A stretch of DNA of 64,000 nucleotides, from positions 1,426,001 to 1,490,000 of the forward strand of contig OZ220677.1 of assembly GCA_965116335.1 (NCBI GenBank). The letters run 5' to 3'. Positions 16,630 through 25,872 of the stretch are shown here, piece by piece. The notes beneath the pieces were generated by a model. The model saw only the letters and a list, made by a program, of their open reading frames with translations, ran no database searches and was not told the DNA's origin. Origin of the DNA: G963663315 sp965116335 (lineage in GTDB: Bacteria > Pseudomonadota > Gammaproteobacteria > Arenicellales > Poriferihabitantaceae). Positions within the stretch are counted from its first letter, which is position 1; each line of letters begins with the position of its first letter. Position numbers and translations under genes: made by a program.

Positions 16630-17706
16630 TCAGGAGGGGTAGATACGTATACTGTCAGCAGGCAGCGCAATCGGGATAACCATGCCTTCGGCCAGCTGTT
16701 CACGGCGCACCAGATTGGCGGAAAAGTCAGCGAACAGACGGCTGGACCCGAACCCGTCGATCGATAACTCCGCCCGCACAAATGCGCCCAGGAACTCAAT
16801 CTCCTCAATCCTGGCATCCATCCCGTTTTGATCCTGTCGGCCAACCACAATATCTTCCGGGCGAATAGATGCAGTCACCGCACCGTCAACCCGATTGTCA
16901 TCAACCGCGCAATTCAAGGATACCTGCCCCGCGCTGATCTGGTCTTTGGCAATCACACAAGCCGGGAAGAAATTCATCGTACCAATGAAGTTTGCGACAA
17001 ACCGGGTCTGGGGCCAGTTGTAAATCTGCTGAGGCGTACCGACCTGCTCAATCCTGCCGTCCTTCATCACGATGATGCGGTCTGCCATGGTCAGTGCCTC
17101 CTCTTGATCATGCGTCACCATGATCGTCGTGACTCCCAGCCTGGCCTGCAATTCCTTGATCTCGTGGCGTAACTTCACCCGCACTTTCGCGTCCAGCGCG
17201 GACAACGGCTCATCCAGCAACAGCAGTCCCGGCGATATCGCCAGCGCCCTGGCCAGAGCCACTCGCTGTTGCTGGCCGCCAGAAAGCTGTGCCGGATACT
17301 TGCTACCCTGATCGGACATACCGACCAACTCCAGAAGCGCTCCGACACGGCTGTTTATCTCGCTTCTCGGGAGTTTCTGACTCTCCAGGCCATAGCCGAT
17401 GTTTTTCTCGATGGTCAGGTTCGGAAACAGTGCGTAGGACTGAAACACAATCCCGAAATCCCGCATCGACGGGGGTAACGCCGATATATCCTTGCCAGCC
17501 TGTTCCACCTGCCCCCAGGTCTGGATATCGAGCCCGGCGATAGCGCGTAGCAATGTGGTCTTGCCGCACCCGGACGGCCCCAGAAAACAGACGAACTCTC
17601 CCTCATAAACCGACAGGGAAATTTCCGCGAGTGCGGTAAAATCATTAAACTTCTTGGTTAACCCGGAAATTCTCAGGTAAAGTTCACGCTGAGTACTTTC
17701 AGGCAT
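16630..17706 (-). CDS. ABC transporter ATP-binding protein, 2-aminoethylphosphonate type
   Basis: Cytosolic ATPase powering the importer, 358 aa from ATG 17706; an in-frame ORF 20 codons longer is disfavoured because the conserved region starts only at YLRISGLTKKF. Walker A GPSGCGKT at 43-50, signature LSGGQQQR at 141-148, Walker B LLLLDEP at 161-167. A C-terminal TOBE-like domain from about 280 onward resembles MalK/PotA-type importers. Confidence 0.86.
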   Translation of the reverse strand: MPESTQRELYLRISGLTKKFNDFTALAEISLSVYEGEFVCFLGPSGCGKTTLLRAIAGLDIQTWGQVEQAGKDISALPPSMRDFGIVFQSYALFPNLTIEKNIGYGLESQKLPRSEINSRVGALLELVGMSDQGSKYPAQLSGGQQQRVALARALAISPGLLLLDEPLSALDAKVRVKLRHEIKELQARLGVTTIMVTHDQEEALTMADRIIVMKDGRIEQVGTPQQIYNWPQTRFVANFIGTMNFFPACVIAKDQISAGQVSLNCAVDDNRVDGAVTASIRPEDIVVGRQDQNGMDARIEEIEFLGAFVRAELSIDGFGSSRLFADFSANLVRREQLAEGMVIPIALPADSIRIYPS

Positions 17707-17793
17707 GGCGGGAACTCCGGGAACAAGCACCACCCGACTCCCGGAACACCGGAAATCGGGCGACAATCACGCTAAATGATTATAGCGGTCATT

Positions 17794-18819
17794 TCAGCTT
17801 TTGGGTTCTGATTTCGAGTCATAACGCGACTGCCACTCAGACAGGATGCGCTTGCGATTGCTTGCGGCCCACTCGAAGTCATTATCGATCATGGCCTGTG
17901 GGATATTATCCGGAAAATGTTCAACCGGTTTCGCCAACGCCTGCTTGCCAATCACCGCATAGCCTTCGTTATACATCCTGTTCGCCTTGTCGGTGATAGA
18001 CCAGTCCACCAGGGTCCTGGCTGCCTCCAGATTATCGGTGCCCTTGACAATGGCGGTTGCCTCCATATCCCAGCCGATACCCTCTGACGGAATAATGATT
18101 TCCAGCGGCGCGCCCCTGGCTTTTGATTTAGCCCCACGGAAAGCAAAGGAGACGCCGATGGCTACCTCACCCGATGCAGCCTGTTTGCAGGGTTTGGAGC
18201 CGGAATGCGTATAATGGGCGATATTCCCATGGAGTCCGTCCATATAGGCCCAACCTCCATCTTCACCGAAAATCTGCAACCAGCTGGAGACATCCAGAAA
18301 CCCGGTGCCGGAAGAGTTGGGGTTCGGCATGGCGATATGACCTTTATACACCGGATCGGTCAGATCCTGCCACGAAGAAGGCATCGGCAAGCCATTGGCT
18401 TCGGATTCCACGGTATTGACGCAGATTGCGGCAACCCAGGCATCCATCCCCACCCACGAAGGCGGTGAGTCCTTGTCATAAAACTTGTCATCCAGCCCTT
18501 CAAGTCCTGCTGGCGCGTAGGCCTCAAGCATACCTTCGCCTTTCATCAGCAATAAACTGGTCGCAGCCAGCCCCCAGATTACATCGGCTTGCGGGTTTTC
18601 CTTCTCTGCCAGCAATTTCGCGGTCACAATCCCGGTCGAATCCCGTACCCAGTTAATCTTGATATCCGGGTGGTCCTGATTGAAGCGTTCCGCATATTTC
18701 TTCAGATCCTCCGCCTCCACCGCGGTATATACGGTGAGTTCAGTTGCTGCAATCGCATGGGCCGAGATCAGTAACACCGCCGCAATGCCGGTAATCACAT
18801 TGACTATATTTCTCTTCAT
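17794..18819 (-). CDS. Periplasmic 2-aminoethylphosphonate-binding protein (putative)
   Basis: Extracytoplasmic binding protein, 341 aa, with a Sec signal peptide (1-25, cleavage after ISAHAIAA). The mature start ELTVYTAVEAEDLKKY and blocks such as WVRDSTGIVTAKLLAEK, VIWGLAATSLL and GTGFLDVSSWLQ match the family of putative 2-aminoethylphosphonate-binding proteins. Start ATG 18819 is set by GGAGGAT just upstream. First gene of the three-gene importer. No phosphonate-degrading enzymes are adjacent, so substrate rests on similarity as I recall it. Confidence 0.83.
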   Translation of the reverse strand: MKRNIVNVITGIAAVLLISAHAIAATELTVYTAVEAEDLKKYAERFNQDHPDIKINWVRDSTGIVTAKLLAEKENPQADVIWGLAATSLLLMKGEGMLEAYAPAGLEGLDDKFYDKDSPPSWVGMDAWVAAICVNTVESEANGLPMPSSWQDLTDPVYKGHIAMPNPNSSGTGFLDVSSWLQIFGEDGGWAYMDGLHGNIAHYTHSGSKPCKQAASGEVAIGVSFAFRGAKSKARGAPLEIIIPSEGIGWDMEATAIVKGTDNLEAARTLVDWSITDKANRMYNEGYAVIGKQALAKPVEHFPDNIPQAMIDNDFEWAASNRKRILSEWQSRYDSKSEPKS

Positions 18820-18892
18820 TTTATCCTCCAAAATTTAGTATGAACTTCAACATTTTTCGTCATTGTACTACAACACACCTCTCTTCATCCCG

Positions 18893-20314
18893 CTATTTAT
18901 CGCTATTTATCGGCGCAGGTCGCTGCGCCTGCCTGATTGCAGAAAAAACAGGAATAAACCCCGCCTCTCCTGGAATCGCGGCGAATCTGTCTGACGCTCC
19001 GATACCCCACACCCAGGCGATCTCACCATCCACCACCAGCATGGGCAGGTGGTCTCGCTCCCAGGGCGGAATCCGGCTGGCTTGCAGCAATTTCTTGACG
19101 GATGCACTGTGACTTCGATTGGCTAACCGGATGCGCTCACCTCCCTCGCGCCATGCCCATTTCAATTGTGCGCCGGTCACTCTGGACAGACTCAGCCCCT
19201 GATTCAACCCGGTCTTCACCTGAACCCGGACAGGATACGGTACAATCTGAAGTCCCTGGAGATCCCAGCCAATCGGGTCGGGTCGCCTTTTTGTGAACCT
19301 GCAGGTCAGGTACAGATGCGCACCGAATTTACGGATGACCTGCCGACCGAGGCGTAATTGCGGATGCCCTGCATGACAGCGAAGCTGACGGTAAAATTCT
19401 GATAATTGCCGGTTGCCCGGTGAACCGCAGCCCGACTGATGCACCCAGTGCCGAATCAGGCCGTTGAATTGATATGGCTCCAGATCAGTCAGGCTATCCG
19501 TATTGAGCGGGTCGGCCAGACAGAAAATCCGCCGGCTATCCGGGTCTACGCTTTGCCGGTATAGCCGGTCAAAGACTTCGGTTTCACGTTCGGCAATAAT
19601 CCGGCAATGATTGGCGGCCCTGTTCAGCCTCTCAATCAGGTCCGGAGAACGCTTGCACAATACCGGGATCAGATCGTGACGCAACAGGTTTCTATAGCGG
19701 GAAACCGAGTCATTCATAGGGTCTTCAACCCAATCCAGATTGTGTCGCCGCGCATATTGGATCAGCTGGTGACGGGTAAACCCCAGCAACGGCCGGATCA
19801 GGCGGGTTGCGGAACCATATACAATCGGCCGGTGCAAGGAGATACCGGCAAGCTGTGCGATCCCCCTGCCCTGAAACAGATTCATCAGAAATGTTTCGGC
19901 CTGGTCGCTGGCATGATGAGCGGTCAAAACCACGTCGCTTTCATCCGCGATTTGTGACAACCACTGATAGCGCGCGTCTCTCGCCCAGGCCTCGACATTC
20001 TTGCCTGGCCCAAAAGCACCGGGAGATCGGGCTGCTGTCGGCTGTCCGCTGACAAAATCGACGCCCAGAGACTCCGCCCAATGTCGGCACTGATCAACCC
20101 AGCGCCCGGATTCGGGTTGCAGTCCATGATTAAAATGCGCCGCAACCACTTCACACCCGGTCCCTCGAACAGCATCTGTCAGGCTGTTCAACAATACCTG
20201 GGAATCGCAGCCGCCACTATAAGCGACGATGAAGCGGACACCCCCCCGCAACCCGAAACGCTGGACTAAAATACCGGACAGAGCTTGTGGACTGTAAGCC
20301 TGCCGGGATAGCAC
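18893..20314 (-). CDS. tilS: tRNA(Ile)-lysidine synthetase
   Basis: Attaches lysine to C34 of tRNA-Ile2, changing CAU from Met to Ile identity. The PP-loop AYSGGCDS lies at 31-38 when started at GTG 20314, and GRGIAQLAGI with DWVEDPMNDS marks the conserved catalytic region. The start is uncertain: an in-frame TTG at 20377 would add 21 codons and overlap accA. The GTG gives a product of 473 aa, closer to the family. Downstream of accA as in other gammaproteobacteria. Confidence 0.9.
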   Translation of the reverse strand: MLSRQAYSPQALSGILVQRFGLRGGVRFIVAYSGGCDSQVLLNSLTDAVRGTGCEVVAAHFNHGLQPESGRWVDQCRHWAESLGVDFVSGQPTAARSPGAFGPGKNVEAWARDARYQWLSQIADESDVVLTAHHASDQAETFLMNLFQGRGIAQLAGISLHRPIVYGSATRLIRPLLGFTRHQLIQYARRHNLDWVEDPMNDSVSRYRNLLRHDLIPVLCKRSPDLIERLNRAANHCRIIAERETEVFDRLYRQSVDPDSRRIFCLADPLNTDSLTDLEPYQFNGLIRHWVHQSGCGSPGNRQLSEFYRQLRCHAGHPQLRLGRQVIRKFGAHLYLTCRFTKRRPDPIGWDLQGLQIVPYPVRVQVKTGLNQGLSLSRVTGAQLKWAWREGGERIRLANRSHSASVKKLLQASRIPPWERDHLPMLVVDGEIAWVWGIGASDRFAAIPGEAGFIPVFSAIRQAQRPAPINSDK

Positions 20315-20351
20315 TTCGTGTCCCGGCCCGGTGCAGACCGGATATGCCGGG

Positions 20352-21314
20352 TTATCCCTTGATTGCGAATCTTCCAAAACTCATCAATCGGTCATGGCGC
20401 ATGGCCCGCACCTCTGATGCTTCCAGGCCGGCAAAACCTTCCAGCGATGCGACAAGACTCAACTTCAGATTTTCCGCAATCTGCTGATAGTCTCTGTGCG
20501 CTCCCCCCAAGGGTTCGGACACAACCTCATCAACCAGACCGAATCTGGACAACTCTGTCGTGGTTACGCCCATCGCTTCGGCTGCATCAGCCGCTTTTTC
20601 GGCACTCTTCCAGAGTATGGAAGCACAACCTTCCGGGGAGATCACCGAATAGGTTGAATACTGCAACATGATCAGCTTGTCGCATACCCCAATCGCCAGG
20701 GCACCGCCGGACCCACCCTCGCCGATCACGGCGGAGATGATCGGCGTATCCAGACCAACCATTACTTCAATGGAACGGGCGATCGCCTCGCTTTGCCCCC
20801 TTTCTTCAGCACCAATACCGGGATAAGCGCCCGGAGTGTCTATCAGTGTAACCACCGGCAGGGCGAATCGTTCCGCCAGCTTCATGACGCGCTGGGCCTT
20901 TCGATAACCTTCCGGGCGCGGCATGCCGAAATTCCGCCAGGTTCGCTCACGGGTATCCTTGCCTTTTTGATGCCCGATAATGGCGACCCGGTGTCCGCCA
21001 ATCAGCCCCAAACCGCAGATAATAGACGGATCATCCGCATACATCCGGTCACCATGTAGCTCCTGAAAATCCTCAACCATGAGCGTAACGTAATCAAGCG
21101 TATAGGGACGTAACGGATGCCGGGCAAGCTGGGTGATCTGCCAGGCACTCAGCTTGGAAAAAATATCGCGGGTAAGCTGTGTACTTCGGGCCTCGAGATT
21201 CCTGATCTCCTCATCGAGATTCAGTTCACCCTCGACACTGACACGCTTCAGCTCTGAGATTTTCTCCTGCAACTCCGCGACTGGCTTTTCGAATTCGAGA
21301 TATTCCAGGCCCAT
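20352..21314 (-). CDS. accA: Acetyl-CoA carboxylase carboxyltransferase alpha subunit
   Basis: Partner of AccD in malonyl-CoA synthesis. 320 aa; conserved N-terminus LEYLEFEKPVAELQEKI, then TQLARHPLRPYTLDY near 80-94 and the crotonase-fold blocks DTPGAYPGIGAEERGQSEAI and GEGGSGGALAIGV. Pairs with tilS downstream. Start is ATG 21314, divergent from the peroxiredoxin gene. Confidence 0.97.
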   Translation of the reverse strand: MGLEYLEFEKPVAELQEKISELKRVSVEGELNLDEEIRNLEARSTQLTRDIFSKLSAWQITQLARHPLRPYTLDYVTLMVEDFQELHGDRMYADDPSIICGLGLIGGHRVAIIGHQKGKDTRERTWRNFGMPRPEGYRKAQRVMKLAERFALPVVTLIDTPGAYPGIGAEERGQSEAIARSIEVMVGLDTPIISAVIGEGGSGGALAIGVCDKLIMLQYSTYSVISPEGCASILWKSAEKAADAAEAMGVTTTELSRFGLVDEVVSEPLGGAHRDYQQIAENLKLSLVASLEGFAGLEASEVRAMRHDRLMSFGRFAIKG

Positions 21315-21416
21315 TTTCAGATTCCGTGATGTTTTACCATTGATTCATCAATTTTAAACTATTTCCAGACCGGGTATACTCTTGAGCTTTCGACTGTAAC
21401 GCTACGAGGCTGATTG

Positions 21417-21884
21417 ATGACAATTGAAGAAGGCATGCTGGCCCCCGATTTTACACTCACCGACCAGAATAACCGGCAGGTCTCCCTGAAAGATTTCAAA
21501 GGCCGGGATGTCGTCGTCTATTTTTATCCGAAAGACGATACGCCGGGATGTACCAAGGAAGCGTGCGGGTTTCGCGACCTCTGGGCAGAAATTGAAAAAA
21601 CCGGGGCAGCGGTGCTTGGCATCTCCCCGGATGATGCACAATCGCACACCAAATTCATCAACAAATACCAGCTTCCGCTGACCCTGCTCAGCGACCCGGA
21701 CAAATCCATGATGACCGAGTATCAGGCTTATGGTGAAAAAATGATGTACGGGAAAAAGGTGATCGGCATTATCCGCTCCACAGTCTGGATTGGCCGGGAC
21801 GGAACCGTGAAGAAACACTGGCGCAAGGTGCCAAAAGCCGCAACCCATCCTGAAAAGGTATTACAGGCATTGACCGGGCAGTAG
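21417..21884 (+). CDS. bcp: Thiol peroxidase PrxQ/Bcp
   Basis: Cytosolic peroxiredoxin reducing H2O2 and organic peroxides with thioredoxin. 155 aa from ATG 21417 (an in-frame TTG three bases earlier is less likely; AGG lies about 10 bases upstream of the ATG). Peroxidatic C45 in KDDTPGCTKEAC and resolving C50, the five-residue spacing of the PrxQ class. The gene is followed by an SDR gene after 18 bases. Confidence 0.94.
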   Translation: MTIEEGMLAPDFTLTDQNNRQVSLKDFKGRDVVVYFYPKDDTPGCTKEACGFRDLWAEIEKTGAAVLGISPDDAQSHTKFINKYQLPLTLLSDPDKSMMTEYQAYGEKMMYGKKVIGIIRSTVWIGRDGTVKKHWRKVPKAATHPEKVLQALTGQ

Positions 21885-21902
21885 CGCGATGGATAACCCA
21901 TA

Positions 21903-22685
21903 ATGTCATCACACAACCGGGTCAAGCCTCTGTTCGACCTGAACGGGAAAAACGCGCTGGTCACCGGCGCCAGCAAGGGCATCGGTGAAGCCATAGCGAG
22001 GGGACTGGCTGAGTTTGGCGCAAGGGTCGTTCTCAGCAGTCGGAATCAGGATGCGGTAGAACAGGTCGCGGCTGCATTTGCGGCCGATGGGCTGGATGCT
22101 ATCGCTATCGCTGCCAATATCGGAAATACAGAGGACCTGAGGAGACTGGTGGAGACCACCGTGAAAAGCTGCGGAGGAGTTGACATTCTGGTCAACAATG
22201 CCGCCGCCAATCCGGTGTTCGGCCCGATCCATGAGACGGATGAACGTGCATTTGACAAGATTATCGAGGTCAATCTCAAAGGGCCTTTCGAGCTATGCAA
22301 GCAAATCCACCCTGTCATGAAGGAACGCGGCGGCGGTGCCATCATCAATATCAGCTCAATCGGTGGCATCACGCCGGAACGGTTTATTGGCGTTTACAGT
22401 GTCAGCAAAGCGGCAATCAATAATCTGACCAAAGCCATGGCTCAGGACTGGGGCAAAGACAATATCCGGGTAAATGCGATCTGCCCGGGATTGGTAAAGA
22501 CCCGATTCAGCGAGGCACTTTGGCACGATGACGTGACTCTGCAACGTTTCCTTGACCAGATTCCTCTCGGCAGAATCGGACAGCCCGATGACATTGCGGG
22601 GCTCGCGGTATTTCTCGCCTCAGACGCCTCTTGCTGGTGTACTGGAGGGGTCTACATGATGGATGGTGGCTATTCTGCTGTCTGA
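21903..22685 (+). CDS. Short-chain dehydrogenase/reductase
   Basis: 260-aa classical SDR. The NAD(P)-binding TGASKGIG spans 21-28, NNAA 98-101, catalytic Ser at 151-152 and the YxxxK pair Y165/K169 (YSVSKA). The C-terminal GLAVFLASDASCWCTGGVYMMDGG is typical. Substrate unknown; resembles 3-oxoacyl/glucose-dehydrogenase-like members. Its 3' end overlaps the convergent fusion gene by 16 bases. Confidence 0.85.
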   Translation: MSSHNRVKPLFDLNGKNALVTGASKGIGEAIARGLAEFGARVVLSSRNQDAVEQVAAAFAADGLDAIAIAANIGNTEDLRRLVETTVKSCGGVDILVNNAAANPVFGPIHETDERAFDKIIEVNLKGPFELCKQIHPVMKERGGGAIINISSIGGITPERFIGVYSVSKAAINNLTKAMAQDWGKDNIRVNAICPGLVKTRFSEALWHDDVTLQRFLDQIPLGRIGQPDDIAGLAVFLASDASCWCTGGVYMMDGGYSAV

Positions 22686-24418
22686 CGATTACGGGTGATT
22701 TCGAGAAGATACATGACCATCGTGTGCTCGTCTTCCGAGTACTTGAAGTGGTAAGCGTCGGAGAGATTTTCCACCGCGTAAATCTGTTCCAGATTGTCGT
22801 TGAACACCGGATTGAACTGATACAGATTGAAGTCGACCACCCGGAATTTATAACCGTTTTTCTGTAACAGATCCCGAGTCCGTTTGGCTCCGAGCATGGA
22901 AACCTGCATCAGATAAGCCGTCCCGTCCGGGTTCAGGTAATTATCCAGATTCTTGATGAAATGATCGATCAGATTTCGCCCCCAGTAATCAATATCACGA
23001 TGTCCCCGGCTTTGTCCTTTTGGATTGGTGGGCATCTGGTAGAGGCTGGCCACGATCACATCAAACTTTTCCGCCGGTAAGTAAGAGTACAAATCTGCGG
23101 CAATTCCGGTCATCCGGTCTGCAACGCCATTGCGAAAGGCATTGGTCAATGTGTTATTCACAGCCGCAGGCAAAATATCGAAAGCGGTCACATTGCGCGC
23201 TCCATTGAGCGCCAGCTGTATGGCCAGTATCCCGACACCACAGCCAATATCGAGACAGCTCCTGTCAGCACCTGTGCCGTTGTTGAACAGATATTTCCAG
23301 ATCAGATAGCTACCCTGAGTGGGCACGAACACCCCGCTATCAACCACAATTTCCGGTAGCGGCAGTGGATACAATTCCTGTCCAGACCCATCCATCCAGC
23401 CAAACCCGTCCGGCAATTCGATCATGCCCGAAGGCACCGGATCCTCTTCCCGCATCCTTCTGCGCTCGTGTCCATGTGGCACCCCTTTCACTGCTTCTTT
23501 CACTGCGGCTATCTCGGCTGGTCCGACACCGCAGCACCCGCCGATGATCTGCGCTCCCTCGGCCCGCCAGGTCAGAGCCCTGGCGGCGAAATCATCCGCG
23601 GTCATCGACTCGTCGAATTTCCAGCCGGAATCCTCAAACCTGCCGACGTTCGGATAAACTCCCAGCGGCAACGTTGTAAAGTCCCTCAACCACGACAGGG
23701 TGCCATCCACCCGGTTGGTCGGCAGACAGTTGATCAGCAAGGCTTCGACCCCCATTTTCTCGAAGGTCTGGGCCAGACGGCCAAAACGGTCGCCCTCGGG
23801 CCCGCCCCACAGCTGCCCGTGTATACCGCAGACTCCCTTGCGGCATCGTCTGAATGAAACCCAGACCGGGAAGCCCGAATCAATCAGTGCCTGAATAGCA
23901 TCAAAGGTCAGATTGTCCTCAATCAGAGACAGGGTTTCAAACAGGATGATATCCGGCGGGCAATCCTGGAATATCCGTAGCAAAAACTCCATCGTGTCCT
24001 TCTGCTCGTTATTCTCGATCTCTCCGCCAATACTAAACGCAACCACCGCGTCATTTTCCCGTTTCCGTTCGGCGATTGCCTGGCGTGGCAATTCAATAGC
24101 AGTGCGCGCCAGATCCATCCAGTGAATCGGGTTCGGGACATGGATATCGTAATCCGCAGAATAGGAAGGCGCCTCCAGAATCGTGTAGGTATCGGTAGTC
24201 AGTATATGCGCTCCGGCATCCAGATATTGCCGGTGGAGGTCGAGAACCGTTTGCGGCGCCACATGCAACGCATCAAACCCCCAATGGATGTCATCCTTCA
24301 GCCCCCATCCGCGGATACCTGAGCGCTGTAGCTCTGTGGCAATGGCACCGTCCAGTATGACGCACTGGTCATTCTGGATCAGATTTTTGATATAAGAATA
24401 TCCGGCAAGGTTTTCCAT
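22670..24418 (-). CDS. Fused homocysteine S-methyltransferase / class I SAM methyltransferase
   Basis: 582 aa with two enzyme domains. Residues 1-315 are a homocysteine S-methyltransferase barrel with the zinc ligands C231 (INCLPTN), C295 and C296 (GGCCGVGP). Residues about 345-575 form a Rossmann SAM methyltransferase with motif I LDIGCGVGIL (389-398), preceded by DSGVFVPTQGSY as in HemK-like enzymes. The usual NPPY is replaced by SLYQMPTNPKG (458-468). A domain that makes an S-methyl compound joined to one that passes the methyl to homocysteine would be a compact methionine cycle, but the SAM domain's acceptor is unknown. No operon partners. Confidence 0.85.
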   Translation of the reverse strand: MENLAGYSYIKNLIQNDQCVILDGAIATELQRSGIRGWGLKDDIHWGFDALHVAPQTVLDLHRQYLDAGAHILTTDTYTILEAPSYSADYDIHVPNPIHWMDLARTAIELPRQAIAERKRENDAVVAFSIGGEIENNEQKDTMEFLLRIFQDCPPDIILFETLSLIEDNLTFDAIQALIDSGFPVWVSFRRCRKGVCGIHGQLWGGPEGDRFGRLAQTFEKMGVEALLINCLPTNRVDGTLSWLRDFTTLPLGVYPNVGRFEDSGWKFDESMTADDFAARALTWRAEGAQIIGGCCGVGPAEIAAVKEAVKGVPHGHERRRMREEDPVPSGMIELPDGFGWMDGSGQELYPLPLPEIVVDSGVFVPTQGSYLIWKYLFNNGTGADRSCLDIGCGVGILAIQLALNGARNVTAFDILPAAVNNTLTNAFRNGVADRMTGIAADLYSYLPAEKFDVIVASLYQMPTNPKGQSRGHRDIDYWGRNLIDHFIKNLDNYLNPDGTAYLMQVSMLGAKRTRDLLQKNGYKFRVVDFNLYQFNPVFNDNLEQIYAVENLSDAYHFKYSEDEHTMVMYLLEITRNRQTAE

Positions 24419-24731
24419 CCCCCCATTCTACTCCAACACGCCCGAAAAATAACCGCCTTCACCCGATTTGGTAACCAGCCGTCAAGCGGGGGCAGGCCGT
24501 ATCGGTAATTATGACATCCATATTGTTGTGGATTCCCGCTTATCAAGGGAAAGACGGAGCGGGTATAAAACATTAACCGCAACACGCATTAACCGCAACG
24601 CGCTTTACCGGCCTCGAAAAATCGGCGATACTACCGGCACATCCTAAGGTTTGGGCAAGTACATGGCCGGGCCGGACGACCCTGAAGTCGTCAAAGATCA
24701 AATAAACTGTAAATATAAAGAGGATATTCTT
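24419..24731. other. Intergenic region upstream of TRAP genes
   Basis: 313 bases between divergent genes. It contains a TATAAA (24565-24570) followed immediately by two 16-bp direct repeats, and AAGAGG about nine bases before the ATG at 24732. An in-frame ORF begins at 24651, but its first 27 codons do not look like protein. I see no RNA gene here. Confidence 0.5.
24571..24602 (+). repeat. Tandem direct repeat, 2 x 16 bp
   Basis: CATTAACCGCAACACG followed by CATTAACCGCAACGCG, one mismatch, starting one base after a TATAAA box. The position suits a regulator-binding site for the TRAP operon, or a chance duplication. Confidence 0.6.
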
Positions 24732-25823
24732 ATGAAACGTCGTGAACTGTTAAAGAGCGGAGTCGCGGTTGCAGCGGCAGCCGGAGCTTCAACCCTGGCT
24801 GCACCCGCTATCGCACAAGAACGTATCGAAATTGCAGTGGTCTCTACCTGGCCACGGGACTTTCCGGGGCTCGGCACCGGCGCGCAACGATTCGCGCAAA
24901 GGCTGAGTGATATGAGTGATGGTCGCTTCGCAGTCGAATATTTTGCTGCGGGTGAGCGAGTCGGCGCATTCGATTCGTTCGATGAGGTGGCATCCGGGAA
25001 CGCGCAGATTTATCATGCTGCCGAGTATTACTGGAAAGGCAAGCACCCGGCCTGGGCTTACTTTACCGCCGTACCTTTCGGCCTGACCTATACCGAGATG
25101 AATGCCTGGATCCGATTTGGTGGCGGGCAGGAACTCTGGGATGAACTGGCCGGTGAGTCTGGATTGAAAAACCTGATGTGCGGCAATACCGGCGTACAAA
25201 TGGGCGGATGGTTCCGCAAGGAAATGAATTCAGCCGATGACTTCAAGGGTCTGAAAATGCGGATTCCGGGTCTGGGTGGCGATGTACTGGCAAAACTGGG
25301 GGCTTCTCCTGTTTCACTGCCGGGCGGCCAGATCTACGAGAATCTGATTTCAGGCGCGATTGACGCCACTGAATGGGTAGGTCCGTGGAATGATGAAGCC
25401 ATGAAATTCTATGAAGCCGCTCGCTACTATTACTATCCCGGAATGCATGAACCCGGCCCCATGCTGGCGGCGGGAATCAACAAGGATTTCTGGGAAGGAT
25501 TGTCGAACGCTGACAAGGTGATGGTTGAAGCGGCCGCTTCGATGGAAAACGATGTGATGATGGCCGAGTTCAACGCCAATAATGGCTCGTCACTCACTCG
25601 CTTGCTCAACGATCAGGGGGTTCAGCTGAAAAGATTCAGCGATGACACTTATGACTCATTTGGTGAGGCGGCGGAAGAGGTCTTCGCAGAAACCGTGGAG
25701 CACAGTGGTCTGGCAAGACGAGTCCACGAGAGCTTCGTCCAGGCGCGAGCTGATGTCGGTGGCTGGGCAAAAATCGCTGATCAGGAATACCTGAGACAAA
25801 GAAACAGGGTTCTCGGCGTATAA
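24732..25823 (+). CDS. TRAP transporter substrate-binding protein, TakP-like
   Basis: Periplasmic binding protein of a sodium-driven TRAP importer, 363 aa. The N-terminus MKRRELLKSG plus an alanine-rich stretch ending APAIAQ looks like a twin-arginine-type signal. The body shows CGNTGVQMGGWFRKE, DFKGLKMRIPGLGG, and AIDATEWVGPWND followed by YYYYPG, all strongly like Rhodobacter TakP, which binds 2-oxo acids such as pyruvate. ATG 24732 is set by the AAGAGG site. It is followed by the membrane subunits after a repeat-containing gap. Confidence 0.88.
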   Translation: MKRRELLKSGVAVAAAAGASTLAAPAIAQERIEIAVVSTWPRDFPGLGTGAQRFAQRLSDMSDGRFAVEYFAAGERVGAFDSFDEVASGNAQIYHAAEYYWKGKHPAWAYFTAVPFGLTYTEMNAWIRFGGGQELWDELAGESGLKNLMCGNTGVQMGGWFRKEMNSADDFKGLKMRIPGLGGDVLAKLGASPVSLPGGQIYENLISGAIDATEWVGPWNDEAMKFYEAARYYYYPGMHEPGPMLAAGINKDFWEGLSNADKVMVEAAASMENDVMMAEFNANNGSSLTRLLNDQGVQLKRFSDDTYDSFGEAAEEVFAETVEHSGLARRVHESFVQARADVGGWAKIADQEYLRQRNRVLGV

Positions 25824-25872
25824 CAACTGCCGAGGGTGGGGTGCTTTGGTGCGTGTTGATACAGGGATCGAA

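Noticed and set aside
18889..18915. Short direct repeat CGCTATTTAT near the tilS stop
   Set aside because: Only two short copies in AT-rich sequence at the 3' end of a gene; no other structure.
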